DNA of 64,000 nucleotides from positions 2,123,561-2,187,560 of the forward strand of contig NZ_LT629960.1 of NCBI RefSeq assembly GCF_900104605.1. The letters are read 5' to 3'. The translations under genes and the position numbers were made by a program. Positions 1 to 8,681 of the stretch are shown piece by piece; position 1 is the stretch's first letter, and the number at the start of each line of letters is the position of its first letter. A model generated the notes under the pieces. That model had not been told where the DNA came from. It was given only the letters and a program-made list of their open reading frames with translations, and made no database searches. Origin of the DNA: Tidjanibacter massiliensis (GTDB lineage: Bacteria > Bacteroidota > Bacteroidia > Bacteroidales > Rikenellaceae).

Positions 1-1
1 C

Positions 2-463
2 ACGAGGTTGTTTATTGAGATTTATTCGGAGAGAATCGTGTACAACGACGATGGGGAGTACTATCTGCCCGAAGGCGATTACACGGTGGCGGCCGATGAG
101 ATGGATGAGAATGACCGGCCTGTTCTCGTGCCGTTTACCGTAAAGCCCGGCGAGGAGACCAACGGCAACATGTCGATAGTGGCCGGCAGTTGGTATTTGG
201 AGGTTCTCGGCGAGGAGGATGTGTACGGCGGCATGGCTCCCATATCGTCCGGGACCCTGCACGTGGCCCGCAGCGGTGAGGAGTACACCCTGACGATGGA
301 CTTCAAGGACGACGCCGGCTTCTCCATTACGGGAACTTGCGTGACCAAACTCGATAACATGAGCGTGAATTTCTGGGAGCGTCCCGACCCGAGCGAACCG
401 GAAGAACCGGAAGACCCGGACGAGGGCGGAGAACTGCCGCCTTTCGGCCCGCCTACCGAGTGA
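2..463 (+). CDS. BACON-type lipoprotein, C-terminal part only (gene cut by window edge)
   Basis: The reading frame is open from the first bases of the window and ends at a TGA, so this is the 3' end of a gene that begins outside. The roughly 150 visible residues match the C-terminal domain of the next three genes. They show the same order of motifs: a NDDGEYYLPEGDYTV stretch, a GSWYLEV stretch, a FKDDAGFSITGT stretch, and a proline/glutamate-rich tail (PEEPEDPDEGG). That domain is probably beta-rich and lies beyond tandem BACON domains in the full-length relatives. I infer an envelope lipoprotein; its N-terminus, lipobox and BACON domains are not visible. The TTG near position 8 is not a credible start because homology runs through it. 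Confidence 0.8.
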   Translation, partial: TRLFIEIYSERIVYNDDGEYYLPEGDYTVAADEMDENDRPVLVPFTVKPGEETNGNMSIVAGSWYLEVLGEEDVYGGMAPISSGTLHVARSGEEYTLTMDFKDDAGFSITGTCVTKLDNMSVNFWERPDPSEPEEPEDPDEGGELPPFGPPTE

Positions 464-501
464 CGGCCCGTATGGGATAGACAGCTCTATTTATATCGGC
501 A

Positions 502-538
502 GCACCCCCGCACCATATCTGTGCGGGGGTGCTTTTTT
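502..538 (+). terminator. Rho-independent terminator after the first lipoprotein gene
   Basis: A perfect 12-bp stem (502-513 with 521-532, GCACCCCCGCAC) closes a 7-base loop and is followed by six T residues. It lies 38 bases after the stop codon. Confidence 0.9.
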
Positions 539-655
539 CCGGAAAGCCGGTCGGTGTGCCCTCTTTTCCGACGGGATGTTCCTGTCTGCGTTTATGGAAA
601 TTTTGTGGAGAGATGGGGAATTTTTATCGGTATTTCTGACATCGGATATATATTA

Positions 656-686
656 TTGGTTGCTGTTTTAAAAAATACTATATTTG
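656..686 (+). promoter_or_regulatory. Bacteroidetes promoter for the lipoprotein gene at 734
   Basis: TTG at 656-658 and TATATTTG at 679-686 are separated by 20 bases, the -33/-7 arrangement of Bacteroidetes primary sigma promoters. The -7 box lies 47 bases before the ATG. Confidence 0.8.
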
Positions 687-733
687 TCAATGTTGTAATA
701 AGCGTAACCGAGAACCTTTAACTATTGTAGCAA

Positions 734-2338
734 ATGAAAAAAATTTATTCTCTGTGGATGATGCTCCTTCCGCTTGCCGTTGCAGCGGTCTCCTGCGGAA
801 AGGAGCCTGTGGATACGGCTGCATCGCTTTCGGTGCAGCCCACGTTGTTGGAGTTCGCCGCAACGGGCAATGGCAGCCAAAGCGTCGCCGTCACGGCAAC
901 GAATACCGAGTGGACGCACGAAGTGTCGGGGGCGGCGCAGGAGTGGCTCTCCGCCTCGCTGGGCGAGGACGGGAAATCGCTGCTCATCTCCGTGACCGAT
1001 AACCCGACGGCCGAGAAACGTTCCGGTACGGTATCCGTCAAGGCGGTGGACCATATCGAAATCAAACCCATCGGCATCACCGTGCAGCAGGAGGCCGGTG
1101 AAGGAGTGCAGCCGGGCGGTTCCATCACGGTCAGTCCCGAATCCCTCACCTTTGCGGGAGAGGGTGCGGAGGCGCAGCGTGTCGCCGTTACGGTCAGCAA
1201 TCCGGAACTGACATGGACGGCAGCTCCGGAAGATGCCGCCAAGGAGTGGATTACGGTGACTGCCGACGGCGACGGAATTTCCGTATCGGTGAGCGATAAT
1301 CCGGAAACCGACCAGCGTTCGGGGAACATCATCATTACCCCCGGTCTGGACGATGTAAGACCGCGGGCCGTGCGTGTGGTGCAGGAGGGGAAGATACTGC
1401 CTCCCTCGCTCGATGCCGACCCGAAGGAGGTCCCTGTTTTTGCGTATGACGGCAGTGTCGAACGGATTATCACGGTAACGGCCGTGAACTGCGATTGGGC
1501 CGTTCGCGTGGATTATACCGAAGGCGATGCGGGCGGTTGGGTAAAGGCGCAGACGATAAAGACAGAGGCTCATTCGGCCCTCAGCATATCGGTCGGCAGG
1601 AACGAGACGCTCGAAGCGCGTTCGGCTTCGGTGACCGTCTATGCCCTGGGAGTGGAGAATATTCCGGATATCGTCATTCCTGTCAGCCAGGAGGCGGGCA
1701 AGGAGTTCTTCTCTACGCTGACCGGCCCGGTGGCGATATCCGATATGGAATCGCTGGGGGCGCTTCAGTACCATATCTCTCCGAGTCAGACGTGGGATAC
1801 CACGAATCCCGGTACCTATTGGATAATGGACATGTGGAGCAGCGGCGTTTCTCAGGAGAGCGATCTGTTTGGCAACAAATCGTTCCTCGGCAGCGGTACG
1901 CGCATCTATCTGAAGCTCTTTTCGGAGAATATTCCTTTCAATGACGACCAGGAGTTTACCCTGCCTGCCGGCGAGTATCGTGTGAAACAGTATGATGTCA
2001 TCATCAATAAGGCGGACATAGTGCCCTATACCGTCGAAGCCGGAAGGAAAACGAAAAATTTGACCTATCCGACCGGCAGTTGGTACATGAAAGTGGATGA
2101 CGGCGGATTTGCGGAGGCCGGCCCGCTGACGGGAGGCAGCATGACCGTGGCGGTGGACGGTCCCGATACCTATACATTCACGTTCGATTTTGTGGACGAC
2201 CGAGGCAATGCGATAACCGGTACAGCCAAAGGTACCGTAACCAAGGCGAGCTGTAACTTCTTCCCGGAAGAGCCGGGAGAGGACGTGGAGCCCGACCCTG
2301 ACCCCGACCCTGACCCCGACCCCGGTTTCGGGCAGTAA
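734..2338 (+). CDS. Triple-BACON surface lipoprotein
   Basis: The 534-residue product has a lipoprotein signal peptide with lipobox AVSC (Cys21). Three BACON-like beta-sandwich domains follow at about 33-126, 131-219 and 226-322. Each has the pattern of a hydrophobic strand, a TWxxxxxxxW core, an SVSDNP-like stretch, and a closing ITVQQEAG or VSQEAG strand. The last 210 residues are the C-terminal domain shared with the genes on either side, and the protein ends in an Asp-Pro repeat and GFGQ. BACON domains occur in Bacteroidetes surface proteins, where binding to carbohydrate or mucin has been proposed; no catalytic motif is visible. The gene is monocistronic, with its own promoter and terminator. 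Envelope location is well supported; the ligand is unknown. Confidence 0.88.
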   Translation: MKKIYSLWMMLLPLAVAAVSCGKEPVDTAASLSVQPTLLEFAATGNGSQSVAVTATNTEWTHEVSGAAQEWLSASLGEDGKSLLISVTDNPTAEKRSGTVSVKAVDHIEIKPIGITVQQEAGEGVQPGGSITVSPESLTFAGEGAEAQRVAVTVSNPELTWTAAPEDAAKEWITVTADGDGISVSVSDNPETDQRSGNIIITPGLDDVRPRAVRVVQEGKILPPSLDADPKEVPVFAYDGSVERIITVTAVNCDWAVRVDYTEGDAGGWVKAQTIKTEAHSALSISVGRNETLEARSASVTVYALGVENIPDIVIPVSQEAGKEFFSTLTGPVAISDMESLGALQYHISPSQTWDTTNPGTYWIMDMWSSGVSQESDLFGNKSFLGSGTRIYLKLFSENIPFNDDQEFTLPAGEYRVKQYDVIINKADIVPYTVEAGRKTKNLTYPTGSWYMKVDDGGFAEAGPLTGGSMTVAVDGPDTYTFTFDFVDDRGNAITGTAKGTVTKASCNFFPEEPGEDVEPDPDPDPDPDPGFGQ

Positions 2339-2373
2339 CGGTTGCCGGACCATCCGCCGGACGGCCGGAAACG

Positions 2374-2416
2374 GACAGCCTTGCGACATGCAGTCGCAGG
2401 GCTGTCTCCGTTTTTC
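2374..2416 (+). terminator. Rho-independent terminator
   Basis: An imperfect stem (2374-2387 with 2393-2406, GACAGCC pairing with GGCTGTC at the base) is followed within a few bases by a run of five T residues. It lies 35 bases after the preceding stop. Confidence 0.8.
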
Positions 2417-2470
2417 CGGAGGCGCTTTTTCGCCCTGCGGTATCCGGGAGAAAAAAATATCGCCTGCAAG

Positions 2471-2501
2471 TTGCGATAAACATTCGGAATGTGTATATTT
2501 A
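2471..2501 (+). promoter_or_regulatory. Promoter for the lipoprotein gene at 2549
   Basis: TTG at 2471-2473, a 20-base spacer, and TATATTTA at 2494-2501 (one mismatch to TAnnTTTG). The spacing is the same as in front of the neighbouring lipoprotein genes. Confidence 0.7.
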
Positions 2502-2548
2502 CCAAACGGTATGCACCGACAACACACAACCTTTAACTAAATTCTATT

Positions 2549-4144
2549 ATGAGAAAATTCTTATTTTTTGCAGCATTCGCTGCCATGTTCCTCGTTGCAT
2601 GTAAAGGAACGGAAACACCGCAGGAACAGCCTTCCTTAAAAGTAAATCCTTTGGCTCTGGAATTTGCCGCGAGCGGCAATGCGAGTCAAACTCTCACCGT
2701 GGAAGCCGTCGCCGTGGAGTGGACGCACGAGGTGTCCGGCGCTGCGAAGGAGTGGCTGACCGTTTCCAAGACCGATGCGGAAACGCTTACCGTGACCGTG
2801 AGCGACAACGAGACTGCCGAAAAGAGGAGCGGTACCGTCACCGTTTCGGCTACAGACCATCCGGAAATGAAGCCGATAGGCGTCACGGTTTCGCAGGAGG
2901 CCGGCGAGGTGACGGAGTATTCGATTTCGGTGAATCCCGTATCGCTCGAATTCGAGGCCGACAGCACCGAACCGCAGGAGGTTACGGTGACTGCCGTGGG
3001 TGAGGGGCTGACGTGGACGGCCGCCGCCGAGCAGGGGGCCTCGTGGCTTCATGTCGAGGCATCGGGCGATAAAATCTCCGTGACGGTGGATGCCTACGAG
3101 GATACGGAACTCCAGCGTGCCGCGAACATTATCGTCACTCCCGACCGGGAGGGTGTTGCGGCCAAGAGCGTAAGGGTGACCCAGCAGCCTGCCGAAGAGG
3201 TGCCTTCGCTGACGGTCTCTCCTACCGATGCCATGGAGTTCGCCTACAACGAGACCGCCAGCAGGGTGCTGCGGGTGACAGCGGTGGCATGTACCTGGGT
3301 TGCCGAGGCGAAAGATGCTGAGGGCAATCCGGCCGAATGGATAGAACTGAGCGTCTCCAGGCTGCCCGAGGAGCTTTCGGGTAACGTCGTTGTGAGGGTA
3401 CAGCCCAACTCCAGTCTGGAGGCGCGTTCGGGCGAGGTGGTCATCCGTACCAATACGGAGGGCATCGAGCCCATTACGATAGCCGTAACCCAGGGCCCCG
3501 GCAAAGAGTTCCTCTCCAGCCTGACCGACCACGTGACGCTGGAGGATATGAATCCGGCCGGCGGTTTCTACTATTATCTCTCGCCGGCTCAGAAATGGGA
3601 CACCTCCACTCAGGCATCCAGTTGGCAATGCGAGCTGTGGGGTGCCGGGCTCACGCGTACGTTGGACGGCGGCACGTACGTCTATTCCGGAACGGGCGAC
3701 GTACTCAAACTCGCTTTTTATACCTCCCGCATCAATTACAACGACGACGAACTCTTTTATATTCCGGACGGCGTGTATGATGTGCAGTGGTACGACTACT
3801 TTCCCAGCAAGGAGCAGTGGGTGCCTTTCACCGTCGTACAGGGAAGAGAGACGAATAACCTGACCATCCGTATCTCGCATTCGTGGTACGTACATATCGA
3901 AGACGGGGAGATTACCGAGTCGGCCCCGATTTGGGAGGGTACCATGAATGTTGCCCTCGGCGCGGACGACACCTATACGATAGAGATGAACTTCAAGGAC
4001 GATGCGGGATGGGATATCACCGGAACTGTCGTGTCCAAGGTCACCGAATCGAAGATCAATTTCTGGGAGAATCCGGCTCCGGAACCTGAAGAACCCGAGG
4101 AACCGGAAGACCCGGAAGACCCGGACCCCGGTTTCGGACAGTAA
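2549..4144 (+). CDS. Triple-BACON surface lipoprotein
   Basis: This 531-residue paralogue of the preceding gene has a short signal peptide with lipobox LVAC (Cys18). Three BACON-like domains lie at about 29-121, 127-216 and 223-319, then comes the shared C-terminal domain and an acidic tail (PEEPEDPEDPDPGFGQ). The first BACON domain is very close to that of the upstream gene: both have an EWTHEVSGAA stretch and a conserved EKRSGTV motif, which suggests tandem duplication. The C-terminal domain holds the NDDELFYIPDGVYDV and FKDDAGWDITGT motifs. The gene is transcribed alone. The role is inferred to be binding at the cell surface; there is no enzyme signature. Confidence 0.88.
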   Translation: MRKFLFFAAFAAMFLVACKGTETPQEQPSLKVNPLALEFAASGNASQTLTVEAVAVEWTHEVSGAAKEWLTVSKTDAETLTVTVSDNETAEKRSGTVTVSATDHPEMKPIGVTVSQEAGEVTEYSISVNPVSLEFEADSTEPQEVTVTAVGEGLTWTAAAEQGASWLHVEASGDKISVTVDAYEDTELQRAANIIVTPDREGVAAKSVRVTQQPAEEVPSLTVSPTDAMEFAYNETASRVLRVTAVACTWVAEAKDAEGNPAEWIELSVSRLPEELSGNVVVRVQPNSSLEARSGEVVIRTNTEGIEPITIAVTQGPGKEFLSSLTDHVTLEDMNPAGGFYYYLSPAQKWDTSTQASSWQCELWGAGLTRTLDGGTYVYSGTGDVLKLAFYTSRINYNDDELFYIPDGVYDVQWYDYFPSKEQWVPFTVVQGRETNNLTIRISHSWYVHIEDGEITESAPIWEGTMNVALGADDTYTIEMNFKDDAGWDITGTVVSKVTESKINFWENPAPEPEEPEEPEDPEDPDPGFGQ

Positions 4145-4212
4145 TTTTACCCTGCGGCCCGGCCGGCGGTTGTTGCGTCCGGGGCGTGAGACAGCAGCGG
4201 TGCGTATCGTCG

Positions 4213-4240
4213 GGCATCCCCTTGCGGGATGCCTGTTTTT
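4213..4240 (+). terminator. Rho-independent terminator
   Basis: An 8-bp stem (GGCATCCC at 4213-4220 with GGGATGCC at 4226-4233) is followed by TG and five T residues, 68 bases after the stop. Confidence 0.85.
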
Positions 4241-4554
4241 ATGTCGGAACGGAGCGGCCTCCGGGCGTATGCCCGGTTCATGTCCGGTCGTTCGCCGTTC
4301 GGTGCCGGACATGCTTTCGGGTATTGCCGGATTCGTTCGCGGCCGTTTCGGACGCGCCGCCGGGATGGCTGTCGGCTGTGCCGGGTATCGTGACTGCCGG
4401 AAATCCGGCCGGCGGCCTCTTTTCGGCGGCGGCCGGTGGATTGGGGGCGGAACGCTTTTTTCAGACGCTTTCCGGCCGATGTGTGAAATCTACGCAGTCC
4501 GTGCTCTTTTCGGCCCGTCGGACGCCTGGTTCTGTAAGAAAATGGGGCTGCCGA

Positions 4555-4585
4555 TTGCAAGAGTTTGTAAAATAATATATTTTTG
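4555..4585 (+). promoter_or_regulatory. Promoter for the lipoprotein gene at 4641; rest of gap 4145-4640
   Basis: TTG at 4555-4557, a 20-base spacer, and TATTTTTG at 4578-4585, 55 bases before the ATG. The 496-base gap otherwise holds only the terminator at 4213-4240. About 300 bases of GC-rich sequence (4241-4540) show no gene or repeat I can support. Confidence 0.75.
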
Positions 4586-4640
4586 TATCGAAGATATACG
4601 TTATATAGTGACGTATTTTAAACCCTTAATTGCAAACCTT

Positions 4641-6185
4641 ATGAAAAAAATCGTTTCATTGGTTGCCGCGGCGTGCGCATTGGCGTTCGTGGCGTGCGAC
4701 AAACCGACAGAGAGCGAACCGACACTGACGGTCGGTTCGACATCCCTGACGTTCGAAGCGGTCGGCAGTCCCGCACAGAACGTTGGGGTGACCTCCAATG
4801 TCGAGTGGAAATGTACCGTGGCGGAATCGGCGGCGGCATGGCTTACGGCCGTGAAGACGGATTCGGGCGACGGCATCACCGTCTCCGTGACAGACAACGG
4901 CCCCGAGCAGCGTGTGGGCAAGATAACCGTCGAGGCCGTTTCGGCGAAGGTCAAGGCGAAGGAGATAACCGTGACGCAGAAGGCCGGCGAGGCCGTGGCA
5001 GTGGAGTTCACCCTGACGCCCGACAAACTGGAATTCGTGGGTGAGAGCGCTCCCGCACAGGAGGTGACCGTCGTTCTGGACGGCGAAGGAATGACCTGGA
5101 AGGCAGCACCCGAGGCGGACGGTACCTGGGCTCATGTGGAGGCCGGCGACGGCAAGTTTACCGTGACGGTGGACGACAACCCCTCCACTTCGCCGCGTGC
5201 TACCCGCATCGTGGTGACGCCGAGCGACGAATCGGTGGCCGCCAAGAGTGTGACCGTAACCCAGAACGGCAAGGAAATCAAGCCTTCGCTGAGCGTTACG
5301 ATGGACCCGCTGGAGTGTTCGTTCCGCTATAACGATATCAGCGTGTACCGGTGCAACGTAGAGGCCGTACTGACCGACTGGACGGCCGGAACGTCGGACG
5401 GAGCCGGCAATCTGGTGCCGTGGATTAACCTCACCGTAGTCAATAACGACGACGAGGCTTATATCGGCATCGGGGTAGATGCGAACGACGAACCGGGTGC
5501 CCCGGAGCGTACGGGGTATGTGGTCATCACGCCGACGGCCGAGGAACTCGAACCGATTACCATCACGGTGAAACAGGGCGGTCCGACCCTCTCGACGCTG
5601 ACCGGGCCGGTCGAGATTACGGATATGACGAATGTGATTTGCAACGTGGATTTCTTCCCGAATACTCCCGAGGCAGACGGCGGAGATACCCGTCTTTCCG
5701 CGACGTGGGATATGTATATCTGGGGGACGGGACTCGAATACGACACTTCGGGATGGCCCTATGTGTACCGGGGAAGCGGCAACAGACTCAAGCTCTCCGT
5801 TTACTCGACGAAGATACCGCACAACGACGATAACGAATATTATCTGCCCGACGGCGAATATACGGTTGTAAGGAACAGCGACAACCAGCCGAATACCATT
5901 ACGTACGGTCAGGACAATCTCGGTGTCGTAGACCCGATTTTCCCGATGGGAAGCTGGTATTTCGATACGCAGAACGATGCGGCGGTCGCACAGGCTCCGC
6001 TGGCAGGCGGCAAGATGACGGTACAGCGGAACGGTGAGGTGTACACGCTGACTTTCGACTTCACGGATGATGCCGGAAACGCCATCACGGGTACCTGCAC
6101 CGCAACGTTCAATATGACCGTTACCTATAATCCGCCCGAACCTCCTCTGGGAGGCGGCGGTGAGGATGACGGCGGTGTGGTATAG
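4641..6185 (+). CDS. Triple-BACON surface lipoprotein
   Basis: The product has 514 residues. I start it at the ATG at 4641 because it gives a clean lipoprotein signal peptide (MKKIVSLVAAACALAFVAC, Cys19) just downstream of a good promoter, although the frame stays open for another 640 bases upstream. BACON-like domains lie at about 27-114, 119-210 and 217-313. The shared C-terminal domain follows, with NDDNEYYLPDGEYTV and FTDDAGNAITGT motifs. Its tail is shorter and glycine-rich (PPLGGGGEDDGG) and lacks the PDPGFGQ ending of the two upstream genes. It is the last of the tandem set, and a strong hairpin terminator follows. Confidence 0.87.
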   Translation: MKKIVSLVAAACALAFVACDKPTESEPTLTVGSTSLTFEAVGSPAQNVGVTSNVEWKCTVAESAAAWLTAVKTDSGDGITVSVTDNGPEQRVGKITVEAVSAKVKAKEITVTQKAGEAVAVEFTLTPDKLEFVGESAPAQEVTVVLDGEGMTWKAAPEADGTWAHVEAGDGKFTVTVDDNPSTSPRATRIVVTPSDESVAAKSVTVTQNGKEIKPSLSVTMDPLECSFRYNDISVYRCNVEAVLTDWTAGTSDGAGNLVPWINLTVVNNDDEAYIGIGVDANDEPGAPERTGYVVITPTAEELEPITITVKQGGPTLSTLTGPVEITDMTNVICNVDFFPNTPEADGGDTRLSATWDMYIWGTGLEYDTSGWPYVYRGSGNRLKLSVYSTKIPHNDDNEYYLPDGEYTVVRNSDNQPNTITYGQDNLGVVDPIFPMGSWYFDTQNDAAVAQAPLAGGKMTVQRNGEVYTLTFDFTDDAGNAITGTCTATFNMTVTYNPPEPPLGGGGEDDGGVV

Positions 6186-6253
6186 CGCCGCTCCGCTCTT
6201 TGCCCGCCGCGGTGCGCGTCGTGCGTACCCGGCCGGAAAGGAACGCCGGATTT

Positions 6254-6292
6254 TCAGGGGAGAGGCTCTGCGAGCTTTTCCCCTGATTTTTC
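6254..6292 (+). terminator. Rho-independent terminator
   Basis: A long stem (TCAGGGG pairing with CCCCTGA, with an inner GCTC/GAGC helix) spans 6254-6287 and leads into a T-rich run. It lies about 70 bases after the stop. Confidence 0.8.
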
Positions 6293-6480
6293 TGCGGCCG
6301 CCGGTCCTGTCCGATTGCGGCGGTTTGTCCCGGAAGGGGCGGGCCGCGGTGCGTTGCGGTTCCCGGCAGACACCCGTTCCGGCGGCCTTGCCGGTGGAAT
6401 CCGTACCGGTTACCGTATCGGCTGGAACGATATTTTGTGGGATTCGTCGTATCGGATGATAGCGTATAGCCAAAAAATTA

Positions 6481-6600
6481 TATATTTGCAGGCAGTAACG
6501 GTCGTCTGCATCCGTACGGAAGCGGCGCAGGAAGCTATTCTGCGGCCTGCGTCATACTAAACCGGCTTTCGGCCGCGTTAGTATTGTGAAGGCCGCCGTA
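6481..6600 (+). ncRNA. Candidate structured RNA or leader in the gap 6186-6877
   Basis: This is a tentative call. A TATATTTG box at 6481-6488 has no open gene behind it. About 55 bases further on is a nested hairpin: outer arms GCGGCC (6542-6547) and GGCCGC (6591-6596), and inner arms ATACTAA (6554-6560) and TTAGTAT (6578-6584) around a GC-rich core. No clear terminator follows. It could be an independent small RNA or the far upstream part of a long leader for the gene at 6878. A 74-codon frame at 6586-6810 has no recognisable features and is not called. Confidence 0.3.
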
Positions 6601-6718
6601 CCGTTTAAGGTCTTGCCGGACTGTGTTTTAAAGAAAAAAAGCGGGAGGAACGGCGGGAACGGGGATTCGCAGCCGCCGGAAATTAATGCGGTGCAGCGAA
6701 TGATTTGCACCGACAAAA

Positions 6719-6749
6719 TTGGGATTTTAAAAAAATGTAAATATATTTG
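6719..6749 (+). promoter_or_regulatory. Promoter for the lipoprotein gene at 6878
   Basis: TTG at 6719-6721, a 20-base spacer, and TATATTTG at 6742-6749. The leader to the ATG is about 120 bases. Apart from this and the structured stretch at 6481-6600, I see nothing else in the 692-base gap 6186-6877. Confidence 0.75.
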
Positions 6750-6877
6750 TAATGTGAAGGAGGAGCCGGACAGCGTCGGGGTTCTCCGTGTTGCGGAACA
6801 AGTGAATTGAATTAACCCTTTTATAAACGGAAATACATGAAGTGTTTTTCCTAAAACAACTAAATATTCAAAGACAG

Positions 6878-8341
6878 ATGAAAAAACTATTGATTCAACC
6901 GTGTGTTTTGATGGTCGCTTCCCTGGGTCTGCTGCTTACCGCGTGTGGCGGTGACGAGAAAGCAGGAGGCGTAACAGTTATCGGCGAACCGACCGTGTCT
7001 ATCGAATTCGTAGGTACTCCGGGCGTTTCCGACGTAACCGTTAAGTTCGTGCCTACCGAAGAGACTGCCAAGTTCAACTACGCTATCGGCTCGGAGCAGG
7101 ACCGCGAGAACTTCGAGAACGGTGACATCGTAGGTATGCAGACCGAAACGAGCAACCAGGAGATTACTCACACCTGGAAAGACCTGGAGGCCGGCGAATA
7201 TTATGTCGTATATGCGATGGCTTATGACGAAGACGGCGCAGCCGGTCCCGTGAGCGCTCACGGTTTCAAGACGGCTTCTTCCGATTTCGTTGTGGAAACC
7301 TACTATATAGGCGATAACAGCGCAGCGTTCCGTATCACCAATACGAACGACTACTACACCTACAAGTATGCGCTCGGTACAGCAGCCGACAAGGAGGCTT
7401 TCCTGAACGACGAACTGGCAAGCATCAAGACGCAGTCGGAGGTATTCGACTGGGCCGAGAACTATTTCGACCTTGAGCCCGCTACCGAGTATGTATTCTA
7501 CTGCGTCGGTCAGGACCGCAGCGGCCGCGATACCCAGCTCTTCGAAATTCCGTTCACCACCTATGCAGAGGGCAGCGACGAGATACCGAACTTCGTATGT
7601 ACGGAGGGTGCCAAGGACTTCTACATGCAGAACTATACCGTAACTCCCAACGCGCTCTGCAAGCAGCTCGTTCTTTATCAGCAGACCGAAGGCGCTGCGG
7701 ACGGAACGATGTTCGGCGTGAACAACTGGAAGGGTCTGACGCTCGACATGTTCGATGCTTGGAAGGACATCAACATCGGTGCCGTAGTGGCCGGGACGTA
7801 TATCACGTCCGCTACCAATGAGGTGCTGGAGGCAGCAGCCACTACTACCGACCTCGAACTCGAGAATCCGCTGGATGTTTATGTAATAGCTTACGACGAA
7901 ATGTACAAGCCGTTCCTCGTGAAGAAGTACGCCAACTCCACGCCGGCATTCAACGCGAATGCAGCGCTGCCCGATGCAAGCGACTTCACCATCACGGTGA
8001 CCGACGTGACGATGGAAGGCTTTAACATCGCTATCAACTACACTTCGGATAACACGAGGGCTTACTTCTACGATATCATCAGCGGCGACTATTGGGACAA
8101 CCAGATAGAGCATGATATGGCTGCCCTGAAGAACGAGATGATTACGAACTATCTGAGCCTCGGATGGTGCTATAATAGGAAATCGATTGAGAACAACTAT
8201 GTAATCGACCCGTCGATTCCCGATTTCGTAGCGGGTGCCAAGTTCTACATCGGTGTGCTGGCCATGAACGAGAACGGCCCGATAGAGGGCGGTTGGGCAG
8301 AGGAAGTTGCTCTGAGCGAACCGTTCTATCTCCCGGAATAA
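6878..8341 (+). CDS. Lipoprotein with fibronectin type III-like domains
   Basis: The 487-residue product starts at the ATG at 6878, giving a signal peptide with lipobox LTAC (Cys23) followed by GGDEKAGG. The mature part appears to be several beta-sandwich domains. At about 33-130 and 131-230 there are repeats with the pattern TxxFxYAIGxxxDxExF ... LEAGxxYxVYAxAYDxxG, which resembles fibronectin III-like modules of Bacteroidetes surface proteins. A third such module lies near the C-terminus (residues 370-487). It is not a BACON protein and does not share the C-terminal domain of the upstream genes, but it has the same promoter layout. Function unknown; it is probably an envelope protein. Confidence 0.8.
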   Translation: MKKLLIQPCVLMVASLGLLLTACGGDEKAGGVTVIGEPTVSIEFVGTPGVSDVTVKFVPTEETAKFNYAIGSEQDRENFENGDIVGMQTETSNQEITHTWKDLEAGEYYVVYAMAYDEDGAAGPVSAHGFKTASSDFVVETYYIGDNSAAFRITNTNDYYTYKYALGTAADKEAFLNDELASIKTQSEVFDWAENYFDLEPATEYVFYCVGQDRSGRDTQLFEIPFTTYAEGSDEIPNFVCTEGAKDFYMQNYTVTPNALCKQLVLYQQTEGAADGTMFGVNNWKGLTLDMFDAWKDINIGAVVAGTYITSATNEVLEAAATTTDLELENPLDVYVIAYDEMYKPFLVKKYANSTPAFNANAALPDASDFTITVTDVTMEGFNIAINYTSDNTRAYFYDIISGDYWDNQIEHDMAALKNEMITNYLSLGWCYNRKSIENNYVIDPSIPDFVAGAKFYIGVLAMNENGPIEGGWAEEVALSEPFYLPE

Positions 8342-8366
8342 TCCGAACAGGTATTGCATGAATCAC

Positions 8367-8394
8367 GGGGCCGCTGTCAGCGGCCCCGTTTTTT
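8367..8394 (+). terminator. Rho-independent terminator
   Basis: A 9-bp stem (GGGGCCGCT with AGCGGCCCC, about 8367-8387) is followed by G and six T residues, 25 bases after the stop. Confidence 0.9.
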
Positions 8395-8608
8395 CGTATG
8401 CTATGGTTGCCGCCGTGCCCGACACTTTATCCTTCCTTGCATACTATTCGGAGCGGTCACACCGTTTTATTTATACAAACCGCATTCGGATAAATATATA
8501 ATATTGGTGGGTGTGTTATAAATATCTATTCATGTAAAAACCGTGCAATACTTCGCTAAAAATATTCTTATTCGGGCATAAGTGTTTTTAAATATTATTT
8601 TTTCTTAT

Positions 8609-8616
8609 TACATTTG
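8609..8616 (+). promoter_or_regulatory. -7 box for the lipoprotein gene at 8682; rest of gap 8342-8681
   Basis: TACATTTG at 8609-8616 matches TAnnTTTG. The position 20 bases upstream reads TTT rather than TTG. The 340-base gap otherwise contains the terminator at 8367 and an AT-rich stretch with no recognisable element. Confidence 0.6.
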
Positions 8617-8681
8617 CGCCGTTCCTCTCCGTGAAGAGGCATCAGGTTAGAGCAGCAATTCCATTACACTAATATCAGACT

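Noticed and set aside
2286-2335. Short tandem repeat at the end of the gene at 734
   Set aside because: It simply encodes the Asp-Pro tail of the protein; it is in frame and not a regulatory or slippage signal that I can support.
722-2527. Long open frame on the minus strand opposite the lipoprotein gene, with similar ones opposite most other genes
   Set aside because: These frames mirror GC-rich coding DNA on the other strand, have low-complexity arginine/histidine-rich translations, and lack promoters or recognisable domains.
4002-4640. Upstream extension of the lipoprotein gene that starts at 4641
   Set aside because: It overlaps the end of the previous gene, its terminator and the promoter; the signal peptide and lipobox begin only at 4641.
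6586-6810. 74-codon frame in the gap before 6878
   Set aside because: Composition is not protein-like, there is no family resemblance, and it overlaps the hairpin region and the promoter of the next gene.
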